NCBI GenBank assembly: GCA_947632045.1
Contig: CANRNQ010000013.1
Span: 1 to 55,771 of the forward strand
From: an uncultured Clostridia bacterium
Lineage (GTDB): Bacteria; Bacillota; Clostridia; Oscillospirales; Acutalibacteraceae
Direction: 5' to 3'
DNA: 55,771 bases
In this document: piece after piece, positions 1-8,740 of the stretch
Layout of the letters: every line of letters begins with the position of its first letter
How positions within the stretch are numbered: the stretch's first letter is position 1
Program-made: the position numbers and the translations under genes
Notes under the pieces: generated by a model
The model's input: the letters and a program-made list of their open reading frames with translations, nothing else
What the model was told of the DNA's origin: nothing
Databases searched by the model: none

Positions 1-489
1 TCGTAATTTTTAAACCCTGCCATTCCTATCACCGTTTTTATTATATCACTTTCACGGTATTAGGAAAAGAGCCTTTTGCCAATGCTTTCTATAAGCCTTC
101 GGAATAGATTTTCTATATATGGGTTAAAATAAATTCTCGGGGGAGCGGAGCAAACAAAAAATTAAGCGATAAGAAAGTGAAGCTTATTCTCTGCTTGAAA
201 GGCGAAAATAAAAAATCTTTTTCTGTGGATCGAAAAAGTTTTGTTTTGCGATAAATTAACTGCAATATCCCGTCTTGCGTTTTAATATACATAAAATAAA
301 TGTGTTGATCAGTAGAAAATTGCCCTTTTGGGCGCAACAAGCGGAAGGAGTAAAATAATCGGTGAAGCTTTTCGACAAAAATGCTTTTTTTGTCCAATAT
401 TGTCGTATAATAAAAACGATATCGAATTAATGAAATAAAACGATTGAAGATTTCGTGAAATTATTGTAAAAAATAAAGGAGGCTTTTTT
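1..489. other. AT-rich leader region without a supported gene
   Basis: This left-edge stretch is much richer in A and T than most of the window. The only open frames are short minus-strand frames without a convincing ribosome binding site or recognisable protein sequence. A TATAAT hexamer at about 405-410 could serve the XRE gene that follows, but no matching -35 box was found at normal spacing. AAAGGAGG just before 490 is the ribosome binding site of that gene. Confidence 0.4.
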
Positions 490-924
490 ATGGCTAAAAA
501 CACAATTCCGAATTTGCTGAAGAAATACAGGCTAAATTGTGGCTATTCGCAGCAAATGGTCGCCAATACCCTGAACATTGACAGATCAACCTACACATAT
601 TATGAAACGGGAAAGTCTACTCCGAGTCTTAACACCATATTAATTTTAAAAAAGCTGTTTAATATGCCCTACGAAGAACTGATAAGCTGCTTTGACGACG
701 GCGCTAAGGTCGCTATTGAAAAGCTGCGCGATCCCAGCGTGGAGCCCGAGTCGGAGACTATTGATTTGTCAAATTGCAGAAAGAAGATACAGGTAGATAA
801 GATTTCTATTTATGAGCTCCCGAAGGATGAACAGCAGATGATTTTGTATTATCGCAGATTAAGCTATAGTGATAAGAGAATGCTGTTGGAAAAGGTACAC
901 GGTTATATAAAAGAAAATTACTGA
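490..924 (+). CDS. XRE-family helix-turn-helix transcriptional regulator
   Basis: A 144-residue DNA-binding protein. Residues about 9-65 form a Cro/CI-type helix-turn-helix, with the typical SQQMVANTLNIDRSTYTYYE recognition segment followed by a pattern of the form G-K-x-x-P-x-L. The C-terminal half is charged, carries no known ligand domain, and may mediate dimerisation. The ATG at 490 follows a good AAAGGAGG site. The gene stands alone, converges on the beta-hexosaminidase gene and shares a terminator region with it. Its targets cannot be read from the sequence. Family assignment is secure, function is not. Confidence 0.85.
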   Translation: MAKNTIPNLLKKYRLNCGYSQQMVANTLNIDRSTYTYYETGKSTPSLNTILILKKLFNMPYEELISCFDDGAKVAIEKLRDPSVEPESETIDLSNCRKKIQVDKISIYELPKDEQQMILYYRRLSYSDKRMLLEKVHGYIKENY

Positions 925-1001
925 TTTTGTTGTTTTAAAGCTTTGCTGAAAATCAGCAGAAAACGTGGAGCTCGTGGAGCTAAAACTATTATTTGATTTT
1001 G

Positions 1002-1036
1002 AGCCGCATTGCCGAGAGGCGACGCGGCTTTATTTT
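1002..1036 (+). terminator. Intrinsic terminator after the XRE gene
   Basis: An imperfect hairpin (GCCGC...GCC-GAGA-GGC...GCGGC) is followed directly by a T-rich tract (TTTATTTTT). It lies about 80 nt after the XRE stop and before the convergent 3' end of the hexosaminidase gene. Confidence 0.7.
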
Positions 1037-1145
1037 TCGATTAATTTATTTTTGAAATAACAAAAGTAAAAGCTTTAAAGGGCTGCTTGAAAAATTGGAG
1101 CGAAGTATATTTTTTTAAAATACGTGTCAAACCGATGCAGATTTA

Positions 1146-2399
1146 TTATTTCCAAAATTCCGATGTTCTTTCGTTCATTTTGTCAACGTCGGGAGCCTTT
1201 ACCGGCTCGTTGCTTATTTTATATTTATTTTTCATTTTAAGTATGCGCAGCACTGCGTCGTCAAGACGATCCTCGCTCAGCTTGCCGCCGGTTACGGCGG
1301 TTGTTATTGCCTTGATGGCATCGCTTGTGTTGTCATATCCGAAGCAGGATAAAATCATATCGCAGCCGGCGTTAAGAGCCTTGACCGAAGCCTCGGCCAC
1401 GGTGTAGCTTTCGCTTATTGCTCCCATGGTGAGGTCGTCGGTAAATACAACGCCGTCAAAGCCCAATTCTTTTTTTAGCAGGTCTGTCACTATCCTGCGC
1501 GAGAGGGTTGCCGGATTGTCCGGATCAAGCTTTGTGCAGAGTATATGCGCCACCATTATCGCCGGCACCCCGTTTTTTATAGCAGCCTTAAACGGTCTGA
1601 GCTCCATTTTGTCAAGGTCCTTCTCCGTCTTTGACACAATGGGCAGACCGTAGTGTGAATCAACGTCGGTGTCGCCGTGTCCCGGAAAATGCTTCGCGAC
1701 AGCGATAACATTTTCAGATAGCATAGCTTGGAGCGCCGCCATTCCATAAGAGCAAACCTCATTTGCGGTTCTTCCGAAGGCTCTGTCGCCTATGGCCTCG
1801 TTGTCCGGATTAGACCATATATCAAGCACAGGCGAAAAGCCTGTTGACAGACCAAACGACTTTATCTGGCTGCTTAGGTTTTTCCAAGCACTCTGCACAT
1901 ATTTGGGATCACCGCTTTTGGCAAGGCTGTATGCCGAGGGCATACTCAACACATCGGAGGGCAATCTTGTTACCCTGCCGCCCTCTTCGTCCATTCCTAT
2001 TAAGATGGGAATATCCCCCGCAGCGGCCTTTATTTCGTTTGTGAGCTTTATAAGCTGATCTGAATTTTTTATATTCTGGTCGAAAAGAATAACTCCTCCG
2101 ACGCCCCTTTTGGCAAGGCTCTTAAATTTGCTGTCAACAGAGGTAGACACTATTCCCGTAACTATGGTCTGCGCAGCCTTTTCCTCGAGCGACATATGCT
2201 CAAGGGTTATTTCCTCTTCGCTTTTTGCAGGACGTTCTGTTGGGGGTTCGGTTTGATTTTCACTGTGATACTCGGATTGCGCGCTGCTTTCCGTCGGCTT
2301 GACCGTTTGTGGCTTTTCCTGTGATAAGGTGCACGCGGGTAGCAGAGCGGTACATATAACAATGGTAAATGTAAAAATAAATTTTATAATAAGCTTCAT
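1146..2399 (-). CDS. Glycoside hydrolase family 3 beta-N-acetylhexosaminidase, lipoprotein (NagZ-like)
   Basis: About 417 residues. A hydrophobic leader ending in a lipobox (LLPAC) is followed by a linker rich in Ser, Thr, Glu and Pro, so the enzyme is probably a lipoprotein on the outer face of the membrane. The catalytic domain has the GH3 hexosaminidase signatures: GMDEEGGRVTRLP, the His-containing loop KHFPGHGDTDVDSH (His/Asp general acid-base dyad) and FTDDLTMGAI with the catalytic Asp nucleophile. Family members release terminal GlcNAc from peptidoglycan fragments. The start is the ATG at 2399, preceded by AAAGGAA. An in-frame TTG six codons upstream overlaps that ribosome site and is unlikely. 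It is transcribed toward the XRE gene. The most likely role is wall turnover or muropeptide scavenging. Confidence 0.88.
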   Translation of the reverse strand: MKLIIKFIFTFTIVICTALLPACTLSQEKPQTVKPTESSAQSEYHSENQTEPPTERPAKSEEEITLEHMSLEEKAAQTIVTGIVSTSVDSKFKSLAKRGVGGVILFDQNIKNSDQLIKLTNEIKAAAGDIPILIGMDEEGGRVTRLPSDVLSMPSAYSLAKSGDPKYVQSAWKNLSSQIKSFGLSTGFSPVLDIWSNPDNEAIGDRAFGRTANEVCSYGMAALQAMLSENVIAVAKHFPGHGDTDVDSHYGLPIVSKTEKDLDKMELRPFKAAIKNGVPAIMVAHILCTKLDPDNPATLSRRIVTDLLKKELGFDGVVFTDDLTMGAISESYTVAEASVKALNAGCDMILSCFGYDNTSDAIKAITTAVTGGKLSEDRLDDAVLRILKMKNKYKISNEPVKAPDVDKMNERTSEFWK

Positions 2400-2472
2400 A
2401 TATTTTCCTTTCAACAAAATTCAGTCATTGTCAATAATATAATTTTATGTAATATCCGCAGTATGCACGTCT

Positions 2473-3399
2473 TTATGCGATAGTTAGAGTGAAGGCGACG
2501 ATTAGCGACATTGTGATTATTGAAAATATGGTCGACAGGGAAACGAGATTGACAGACGTTTGCACCTGACGATCAAAGCGCGAGGCAAACATTGTTGTTG
2601 TGGCGGCTGTTGGAGCCGAGGCTGCTATTACGGTAGCTGTAAGCACTGTGCCGCGCAGTCCGCACAGGTATAGCGCACCGAGCGATATCAGCGGTACTGC
2701 GACGAGTCTGAGGGCTATTGCGAGATATGCCTTTTTGTCGCGGAGCGCCTCTTTGAGGTTTGATTTATACAGATGGTAGCCTATGACAAGCATTGGCAGC
2801 GGAGTGTTGAGGTTGGAAAGCAGCTCTATCGGCGTTGTTATGATCTCGGGCGGCTTTATAGAAAATATAAAGATAACAAGGCCGACGAGCACGCCGATTA
2901 TACCGGGGTTAAACGCGAGATTTTTTATTGAGAGAAGGCTTGTGTTGCCGCTCATAAGCACAAGGCCGTATGTCCAAAGCATTATATTGAACACGGCTAT
3001 AAAAATTCCTCCGTAAAACGCACCGTCGTCGCCGAGCAGGGCTCGTTCGAGCGGGAGACACATAAAGCCGCAGTTTGAAAAAATAACGGCGAAACGCAAA
3101 ACGACGTTACGGGATTTGTCTTTATCGTGTATGCATATTCGCGCGATAAATATTGACAGCAGATGCACCCCGACGGCAGCCGCGGCGCTTATCCCGAGGC
3201 CCGTGAGCATGGACGTATCAAAGTCGCGTTGAAAGACGTCGAGCATGACACAGGGCGTGACCGCGTATAAAACGATGTTTGTAAGGCAGCGCGCCCCAAT
3301 TTCGTTTATGATTTTAGCCTTGGCGCATACGCAGCCGACTGCTATAAGTATGAAGATTATAACGACCTGCTGGCCGACGGTCAAAAAGCTTTGAAGCAT
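2473..3399 (-). CDS. AEC (auxin efflux carrier) family transporter
   Basis: A 308-residue, almost entirely hydrophobic protein with about ten predicted membrane segments split into two five-helix halves. This is the arrangement of the AEC/bile-acid-sodium-symporter fold. The N-terminal stretch (ILIAVGCVCAKAKIINEIGA) and the central NPGIIGVLVGLVIF segment are characteristic of bacterial AEC proteins, often annotated as malate or other organic-acid permeases. The substrate cannot be told. An AGGAAAAAT-type ribosome site precedes the ATG at 3399. Upstream on the same strand lie structured element copy A and then an unknown membrane protein. Confidence 0.85.
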   Translation of the reverse strand: MLQSFLTVGQQVVIIFILIAVGCVCAKAKIINEIGARCLTNIVLYAVTPCVMLDVFQRDFDTSMLTGLGISAAAAVGVHLLSIFIARICIHDKDKSRNVVLRFAVIFSNCGFMCLPLERALLGDDGAFYGGIFIAVFNIMLWTYGLVLMSGNTSLLSIKNLAFNPGIIGVLVGLVIFIFSIKPPEIITTPIELLSNLNTPLPMLVIGYHLYKSNLKEALRDKKAYLAIALRLVAVPLISLGALYLCGLRGTVLTATVIAASAPTAATTTMFASRFDRQVQTSVNLVSLSTIFSIITMSLIVAFTLTIA

Positions 3400-3435
3400 A
3401 GATTTTTCCTCCAGTGACTAACGCGCGAGCTAAGG

Positions 3436-3668
3436 GGGCTGTCGAGCAGCTCGTTTCCTTAGAGTCCCGCGATAGGATAGTATTCGGGCGGCGACCTGCG
3501 CGGCCGCAGGGCCGCGCGGAAAAACACGGCGGGGCAGGGGGCTTACCTCTGTTGTTGGTAGCTTGCCGCCGTGTTTTTGGCAAATTCCCGCCGAAGGCGG
3601 GAATTTGCGGTCGCCGCCCGTATCCCTGCCGCCCGCGCGATTTGTCCGAGAATATAGCGCGACAGCCC
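3436..3668 (+). repeat. Structured intergenic element, copy A (cloverleaf with terminal inverted repeats)
   Basis: Terminal inverted repeats GGGCTGTCG (3436-3444) and CGACAGCCC (3660-3668) lie 40 and 39 nt outside a closing stem CGGGCGGCGACC (3485-3496) / GGTCGCCGCCCG (3609-3620). Inside are three hairpins: a GC-rich hairpin (about 3498-3517, arms GCGCGGC...GCCGCGC), a long hairpin (about 3519-3578, arms AAAAACACGGCGG...CCGCCGTGTTTTT with a loop rich in GGGGCAGGGG), and a third (3580-3607, CAAATTCCCGCC...GGCGGGAATTTG). Spurious short ORFs cross it. Five further copies occur in the window. Confidence 0.9.
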
Positions 3669-3727
3669 AAGCTTGGTTGTAAAAAAACTCTTGAAAATTT
3701 GCGGCGATGGTCTTGCGCTTATGCGCT

Positions 3728-4624
3728 TTAGCTGTCGTCGTCGGAAAAACCGTCGCCGTAATGCTGAGTGGGCGAAGGCTCGTTTCTAATCACAAACTCA
3801 GCAAAGAGTATATGCGACGACAAAGAGCGAACGGCCCTTGATTTAACCGCAAAAAGAGCCGTAGCCGTCAAAATGAAAATCAGAGGCAGAGGATCAATGC
3901 TTTCACCGTGTATTATGCGGACGACCTTTGATATAACTTCGGCCGCAGCAAGTAAAATATAGCAGAGCACAGAGGCGGTGTTAAATGAAAAAATCGTGCC
4001 TGAGCATGATATGCGGCGGACTTTGCTTTTGAAAACGCCTATAACTCCGAGGGCAAGGCGTAAAGCCGCAATATGGTAAACGGCGTTGAGTGCGAGCAGG
4101 ACGCATAACGCGATCAACAGAAGGTATCCGGTCGCGCTATAAAAAATATTGGCGTCGTGCTGCTCTCCAAGCTGCAAATTAAAAAGAGATGAAAAGAAAA
4201 TATTTGCGTTGCAGTCTATGAATACACTGTTTACGGAGGCGTATATAAAGAGGCCTGCGGCGATAAGCGAAAGTGTGAGTCTGAGCGACACCATGACGAC
4301 TGCCGCGTTTAAAAATGCCGAGGGCGAGCTGCCCGCCGAGGAAATGAAAAAGATTATCAAGATGATAACGCCGAATGCGGCCGAAACTATGGCAAAAGGC
4401 AGAGAAAGTGAAATGGCTCCGGCAGCGAAGCCGATTCCATTGTCGGAGAGCGCGGCGATGGCAGAGCCGACATTTGAATTTAATAAAGAGAATATGAAAA
4501 GCACGGCAGCCGCAATAGAGAGCAAGCCGACAAATAAAACGATGGGCCTTTTAAAAAAGGAGGAGATGTGCTCGGACGGCGTGCGGACAGGTGAGTCCGG
4601 CTGATGATTAAAGCTGTTGTCCAT
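3728..4624 (-). CDS. Unknown multi-pass membrane protein
   Basis: A 298-residue protein that I do not recognise. A polar N-terminus of about 27 residues is followed by about seven hydrophobic segments (roughly residues 28-50, 55-95, 108-130, 160-185, 190-205, 215-238 and 245-265). The C-terminal tail is acidic and Asp-rich (GDGFSDDDS). Ile, Leu, Ala and Ser dominate, and no catalytic or transport motif is visible. A GGAAGTG ribosome site precedes the ATG. Two genes follow on the same strand: this gene, then AEC, separated by element copy A. It could be an uncharacterised YIP1/DUF-type membrane protein, but that is a guess. Confidence 0.7.
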   Translation of the reverse strand: MDNSFNHQPDSPVRTPSEHISSFFKRPIVLFVGLLSIAAAVLFIFSLLNSNVGSAIAALSDNGIGFAAGAISLSLPFAIVSAAFGVIILIIFFISSAGSSPSAFLNAAVVMVSLRLTLSLIAAGLFIYASVNSVFIDCNANIFFSSLFNLQLGEQHDANIFYSATGYLLLIALCVLLALNAVYHIAALRLALGVIGVFKSKVRRISCSGTIFSFNTASVLCYILLAAAEVISKVVRIIHGESIDPLPLIFILTATALFAVKSRAVRSLSSHILFAEFVIRNEPSPTQHYGDGFSDDDS

Positions 4625-4934
4625 TTGTTTTCACTTCCATGACGGCGCTTTGCCAAAGCATTTTCTTCTGCTTCGACTGAAAAATATATTTATCGACAGG
4701 CGGAGTTTAAAATAAATGCGCCCCCCGCAAAAGCGGAGAGCGTCTATTGCCAGCATTGTGATGTCAATTCATGTTTTACAGAGCCCTCGGCCTGTCAAAA
4801 AATGTTTTTAGCCCTACAGGCCTTGAACTGAAATTTTGTCAAAGCGAAGGGCGCGGCTATTTTACTGCTGCTAAGCCAAGAAAACCGGAGCACGGCGAAG
4901 TAGCTCAAATGCGATTAGGATTTTATTCGTAGTA
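4625..4934. other. Intergenic region without a supported gene
   Basis: About 310 bp between the unknown membrane gene and the 49-residue miniprotein. It holds only weak inverted repeats, for example GGCCTGT...ACAGGCC around 4790-4825. No ORF with a ribosome site or recognisable product was seen. Confidence 0.4.
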
Positions 4935-4960
4935 TAAAAGCTCCCCCCTGAGGGCTTTTA
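4935..4960 (-). terminator. Intrinsic terminator of the miniprotein gene
   Basis: Read on the minus strand, AAAAGCCCTC-AGGGG-GGAGCTTTT forms a hairpin flanked by A and T runs. It begins right at the stop codon of the 49-residue ORF. The compact ORF-plus-terminator unit supports the ORF being expressed. Confidence 0.6.
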
Positions 4961-5107
4961 TTGTATAGAGCCTTCAAGGTACTGCTCAAGCTCCTCGTCA
5001 TCCTTTTTTTTCTTTTCCTTTACAACAAAAAAGGCAAGGATGGCGGCCGCCGCAGCCAGTATAGAACTTGTGATTGCGATTATTGTAATAAGTCTGTTTT
5101 TTTTCAT
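4958..5107 (-). CDS. Small single-pass membrane protein (49 residues)
   Basis: An ATG at 5107 is preceded by a strong GGAGGAG ribosome site and opens a 49-residue frame ending at 4958. The protein starts MKKNRLITIIAITSSILA, has one Ala/Ile-rich membrane helix (about residues 6-29), then a Lys-rich stop-transfer stretch and an acidic tail (DDEELEQYLEGS). It would sit in the membrane with the charged tail in the cytoplasm. It has its own terminator immediately downstream. Such miniproteins often bind and tune larger membrane partners, but no partner can be named. Confidence rests on the ribosome site, composition and terminator. Confidence 0.65.
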   Translation of the reverse strand: MKKNRLITIIAITSSILAAAAAILAFFVVKEKKKKDDEELEQYLEGSIQ

Positions 5108-5373
5108 AATATTCCACTCCTCCGCTCAAGGATTTTATTATATATATATATGATACCCATATTTTGCAAAAAAGTCAACCGTTTGGCTCGCAGGCGATAA
5201 ATTTAATCTTCTGTTAATAATTGGCGGCGGCTATATTTTGCAATCATAAGCATGAGCAGCTTAGGCGGCTTTGCTTTAGAAGCGTAAGACCCGCGGCGAG
5301 AATTAATTGACCAAATTTATCAGCAAAGCGGCGGCATAATACGGTCATAATAGTGAATTATTATCTAAAGCGG

Positions 5374-5402
5374 TTGACATCGCACGATTCAGGGGATAAA
5401 AT
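5374..5402 (+). promoter_or_regulatory. Sigma-A-type promoter for the SGNH hydrolase gene
   Basis: TTGACA (5374-5379), a 17-bp spacer and TAAAAT (5397-5402). The transcript would have a leader of about 135 nt before the ATG at 5545. This probably opens the envelope cluster. Confidence 0.7.
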
Positions 5403-5544
5403 AATAGAAAATATTATGGGTAGTTCTGCCTGTGTTTATGGGAGAATTTTAACGGAAGGTTCCTCAAAGCGAAAAATATCCACAATAAGCTAAAATAATA
5501 AAATATAAAAATATCTGTTTACAGACGATACGGAGAACAAGAAA

Positions 5545-6510
5545 ATGGACAGAAATAATAACAGAAATACGAGAAACGACGGCGACGACAGAGAGTATTA
5601 CCGCAGGCGCGCGATACAGAGAAAGCGCGAACGCGCGTTGAAAAAAAGAAGGCGCAGGATCATACTGATGGCTGTGATTGTCGTTTTGATAATAGCGGCG
5701 CTCGTTATAGCCTCTGTGAGTTGTATAGGTAACTGCACGAGCGGCTCTGATGCACAGCAGAGCGGAGGAGCATCGCAGACGGACGCGGCTCAGACAGAAG
5801 CAGCGACTCAACCCGCAACCGAAACTCAGCCGGCGACAGAGGCAAAGGCAACGGAAACTACCGACGCTCAGGGCAGGGTGCCGCCTTCGTACTTTGACGA
5901 CGCGGTGTTTGTCGGCGACAGCGTTACGATGAGTTTCCAGATGTATGTCGACAGCCAGAGAAATAACGGCGTGGATTGCCTCGGCAAGGCCTATATGCTC
6001 TGCGCGGGCAGCCTTGGGTATACAAACGCCGTGCTTTTGCCGGCGGGCGACCCTGACAGCGTGCTCCCTATTTATCAAGGAGTACAGCAGTCGCTTGAAG
6101 ACAGCATAGCCCAGATAGGCGCAAAGAAAATATATATAATGCTCGGAATGAACGACGTCGGCGGTTATGATATGGACGATGTAATGGAGAACGCGGACAC
6201 CGTGCTGACCAATATACACGACAAGAACCCCGACGCAAAGATATATATCGAGTCGGTTACGCCGACAATACGCGCAAACCCGCTTGAACACCTCGACAAC
6301 GAGCAGATAAGGGAATTTAACTCAAGAATGAAGACCTATGCCGATATGCACGGTTACGGCTATCTCGATATTTACTCGGTGGTATGCGACGAGGACGGAT
6401 ATCTGAAGGACGAATATTGCTCCGACCCCGACGCTATGGGAATACACTTCCTTCCGAGCGCCGACGCAGCGTGGGAGGATTATCTTTTAAGACATCCCGA
6501 GGGAAAATAA
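5545..6510 (+). CDS. Membrane-anchored SGNH/GDSL-family hydrolase
   Basis: 321 residues. A very basic cytoplasmic N-terminus (residues 1-38) is followed by one membrane helix (about 39-62), a Thr/Gln/Ala-rich extracellular linker (to about 110) and an SGNH hydrolase domain. Block I is VFVGDSVTMSF (nucleophile Ser), block III is MLGMNDVGGYD (Gly and Asn of the oxyanion hole), and block V is GIHFLPS (His). These enzymes are esterases or acyltransferases acting on acetylated glycans or lipids. Downstream lie an MBOAT acyltransferase and a DHHW protein, so addition or removal of O-acetyl groups on a surface polymer is the likely job. GGAGAA precedes the ATG. Confidence 0.85.
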   Translation: MDRNNNRNTRNDGDDREYYRRRAIQRKRERALKKRRRRIILMAVIVVLIIAALVIASVSCIGNCTSGSDAQQSGGASQTDAAQTEAATQPATETQPATEAKATETTDAQGRVPPSYFDDAVFVGDSVTMSFQMYVDSQRNNGVDCLGKAYMLCAGSLGYTNAVLLPAGDPDSVLPIYQGVQQSLEDSIAQIGAKKIYIMLGMNDVGGYDMDDVMENADTVLTNIHDKNPDAKIYIESVTPTIRANPLEHLDNEQIREFNSRMKTYADMHGYGYLDIYSVVCDEDGYLKDEYCSDPDAMGIHFLPSADAAWEDYLLRHPEGK

Positions 6511-6610
6511 ACAGCATGAAAGTCCGGCGGCAAACGCTGTTCGCCGCTGCCAAGCCGGCTTTAGAAATATAACAAAATAACAATGAAAAGCAAAGAAAGA
6601 GGGAAATGAT

Positions 6611-7102
6611 ATGAAAATCAAAACAATTACAAAATCAACTTTAATATTCGTTCTGGCGCTTATAGCGGCGCTGTCTGTATGCTCCTGCGGAGGCGGCGGC
6701 TCAAAAACTCCGGCGGTTGCGGATATAGCAAAGGCGATAACGGACAAGTACCCGCTCAGCGCCGCAATGGCTGAGGTAACGGGCGAGGACAAGATAAAGA
6801 ACGTCTACGGCTTTGATGCGGCCGATTACAGCGAGATTGCCGCATATGTAAACAATTCCGGCGTTGAGCAGGACGAGATAGTTATAGTAAAGGCTTCGTC
6901 GCCGGATAAGGTTGCGTCAATTAAGGAAAAGCTCGAAAACAAGATGACAGCCAAGCTCAATCAGACAAAGAACTATCTCCCCGAGCAGTACGCTATGATT
7001 GAAAAGTGCGAGGTAGCGGAAAAGGGCGACTATGTAAGAATGATAATATCTCCGAATGCAGATGATATGGTAGCGATATTCAACGCCCAATTTGGCGACT
7101 GA
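6611..7102 (+). CDS. DUF4358-type lipoprotein
   Basis: 163 residues with a short basic N-terminus, a hydrophobic segment and a lipobox-like VCSCGGGG. The mature part would be a lipid-anchored extracytoplasmic domain of about 135 residues with a conserved-looking centre (NVYGFDAADYSEIAAYVNN). This resembles DUF4358 proteins, which are frequent next to MBOAT/DHHW pairs in Clostridia. No catalytic residues are evident. An AGAGGGAAATGAT ribosome region precedes the ATG at 6611. The domain call is by recall of the family pattern, so function is unknown. Confidence 0.75.
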   Translation: MKIKTITKSTLIFVLALIAALSVCSCGGGGSKTPAVADIAKAITDKYPLSAAMAEVTGEDKIKNVYGFDAADYSEIAAYVNNSGVEQDEIVIVKASSPDKVASIKEKLENKMTAKLNQTKNYLPEQYAMIEKCEVAEKGDYVRMIISPNADDMVAIFNAQFGD

Positions 7103-7146
7103 TTTCTTTTTCCTTTTGCCGCCGCTTAATATAGCATTTGTTATCG

Positions 7147-7166
7147 GGGGGAGCTGAGGCTCCCCC
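7147..7166 (+). terminator. Hairpin after the DUF4358 gene, possible terminator or attenuator
   Basis: A perfect 8-bp stem GGGGGAGC-TGAG-GCTCCCCC with a tetraloop sits 45 nt after the stop. No strong T tract follows, so it may only reduce read-through or stabilise the upstream mRNA. Confidence 0.4.
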
Positions 7167-7316
7167 TCGGGTGCTTGATAAACCTATTTTTGCAAAAACG
7201 CATTATTCGTCCGCTCTTTTCAAAAGGTAGTCCGCGCGGCGATTGAACCCTGCGGAGCAAAGGTTTACAAGTAATAAAATAAAGAATATCACGAATATCA
7301 CGGAGGTGAACCGCGA

Positions 7317-8714
7317 ATGGTTTTTTCGAGCCTGTTGTTTTTGTTTTTATATCTGCCGCTGACCATACTGCTTTATTATCTCATTCCGCGCAGATGCAAA
7401 AATATATTCCTGTTTTTAATAAGCCTTGTGTTTTACGGCTGGGGTGAGCCGCTGTTTGTGCTGCTGATGCTCGGCTCAATATTAGTAAACTATTTTCATA
7501 CGTATTTTATATATAAATACAAGGACAACAGGACGCTCGGCAAAAGACTGGTAATATCCTCGGTAATAATAAACCTTGCGCTGCTCGGCTTCTTTAAATA
7601 TGCCGGCTTCATAACCGAGAGTCTAAAAATAGTCCTGCCCTTCCTCAATATTCCGATTATCACGGTACCGCTTCCGATAGGAATTTCTTTTTACACCTTC
7701 CAAACGATGTCGTGCGTGATAGATGTTTACAGGGGCGATGCTCCCGCAAAAAAGAATTTTATCACCTTCGGAACCTATGTTGTACTCTTTCCGCAGCTTA
7801 TAGCGGGGCCGATAGTGCGCTATAAGGACGTGGCTGATCAGCTTGATCATCGTCGCGAGAATATGGATCAATTCGTCGATGGCGTAAAGCTGTTTATGGT
7901 CGGGCTCGGCAAGAAGATACTCATAGCAAATCAGATGGGGCTTATGTGGGACAGCATGAGGGCGACCGGTCAGGAAAACGGAATACTTGGCAGCTGGATG
8001 GGAATAATAGCCTACTCGCTGCAAATATATTTTGATTTCAGCGGATATTCCGATATGGCGATAGGTCTCGGACGAATGCTCGGCTTTGAATTTTTGAAAA
8101 ACTTTAACTACCCGTATATATCAAAGACGATAACGGAATTTTGGCGGCGCTGGCACATATCCCTCAGCACATGGTTCCGCGAGTATGTCTATATCCCGCT
8201 CGGCGGAAACCGCAAGGGCGTGCCAAGGCAGATAATAAATTTGCTGATAGTCTGGGCGTGTACCGGCTTTTGGCACGGAGCCTCGCTAAACTTTTTGCTG
8301 TGGGGACTTTATTTCGGCGTATTGCTGATAATCGAGAAGTTTGTGCTTATGCGCTTTCTCGACAAGCTCCCCGCGTTTATCAGGCACATATACGCGCTGC
8401 TTTTGATATGTATAGGATGGGTAATATTCTACTTTGAGGACTTCGGCGAGATGATGAGCTTTCTCGGAAGCCTTTTCAACCCTTCCGCCGGTCTGATAGG
8501 CGGCGACGCTTTGCACATTTTAATTTCGTATTTACCGCTGTTGGCGGTTGCGATAGTTGCAAGCACGCCTCTTGCTAATAATATATATCAAAAAATCAAG
8601 ACGTGGAAATATATATGGCTGCCCGAGGCGGGTCTGTGTCTTGCGGGGCTTATACTTTGCACGTCGTCGCTTGTAAGCCAAAGCTACAATCCGTTTATCT
8701 ACTTCAGGTTTTAA
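7317..8714 (+). CDS. MBOAT-family membrane-bound O-acyltransferase (AlgI/DltB-like)
   Basis: A 465-residue protein with many membrane segments. The MBOAT core is clear: FWRRWHISLSTWFREYVYIPLGG around residues 274-296 and the near-invariant catalytic His in TGFWHGASLNFLLWG around residue 320. Such proteins pass acetyl groups across the membrane to a partner that acylates an exported polymer, as AlgI does for alginate and DltB for teichoic-acid alanylation. The partner is the DHHW gene 26 bp downstream. A CGGAGGTG ribosome site precedes the ATG. The polymer is unknown: no dlt or alginate genes are present. Confidence 0.93.
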   Translation: MVFSSLLFLFLYLPLTILLYYLIPRRCKNIFLFLISLVFYGWGEPLFVLLMLGSILVNYFHTYFIYKYKDNRTLGKRLVISSVIINLALLGFFKYAGFITESLKIVLPFLNIPIITVPLPIGISFYTFQTMSCVIDVYRGDAPAKKNFITFGTYVVLFPQLIAGPIVRYKDVADQLDHRRENMDQFVDGVKLFMVGLGKKILIANQMGLMWDSMRATGQENGILGSWMGIIAYSLQIYFDFSGYSDMAIGLGRMLGFEFLKNFNYPYISKTITEFWRRWHISLSTWFREYVYIPLGGNRKGVPRQIINLLIVWACTGFWHGASLNFLLWGLYFGVLLIIEKFVLMRFLDKLPAFIRHIYALLLICIGWVIFYFEDFGEMMSFLGSLFNPSAGLIGGDALHILISYLPLLAVAIVASTPLANNIYQKIKTWKYIWLPEAGLCLAGLILCTSSLVSQSYNPFIYFRF

Positions 8715-8740
8715 AAGAGGGGAAAGGACGGTAACTGAAA

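Noticed and set aside
3485-3620. The cloverleaf elements as tRNA-like genes or integron attC sites
   Set aside because: Stems are far longer than in tRNA, no CCA or conserved T-loop is present, and there is no integron integrase or GTTRRRY core.
3414-3731. ORFs crossing elements A, B, D and E (for example 3414-3731, 13465-13743, 29627-29858, 41722-42068)
   Set aside because: They are by-products of GC-rich palindromes, biased to Arg, Pro and Gly, lack ribosome sites and are not shared between copies.
5464-6291. 275-residue minus-strand ORF opposite the SGNH hydrolase
   Set aside because: It overlaps a clear SGNH hydrolase with catalytic motifs and a promoter. The minus-strand product has no recognisable features.
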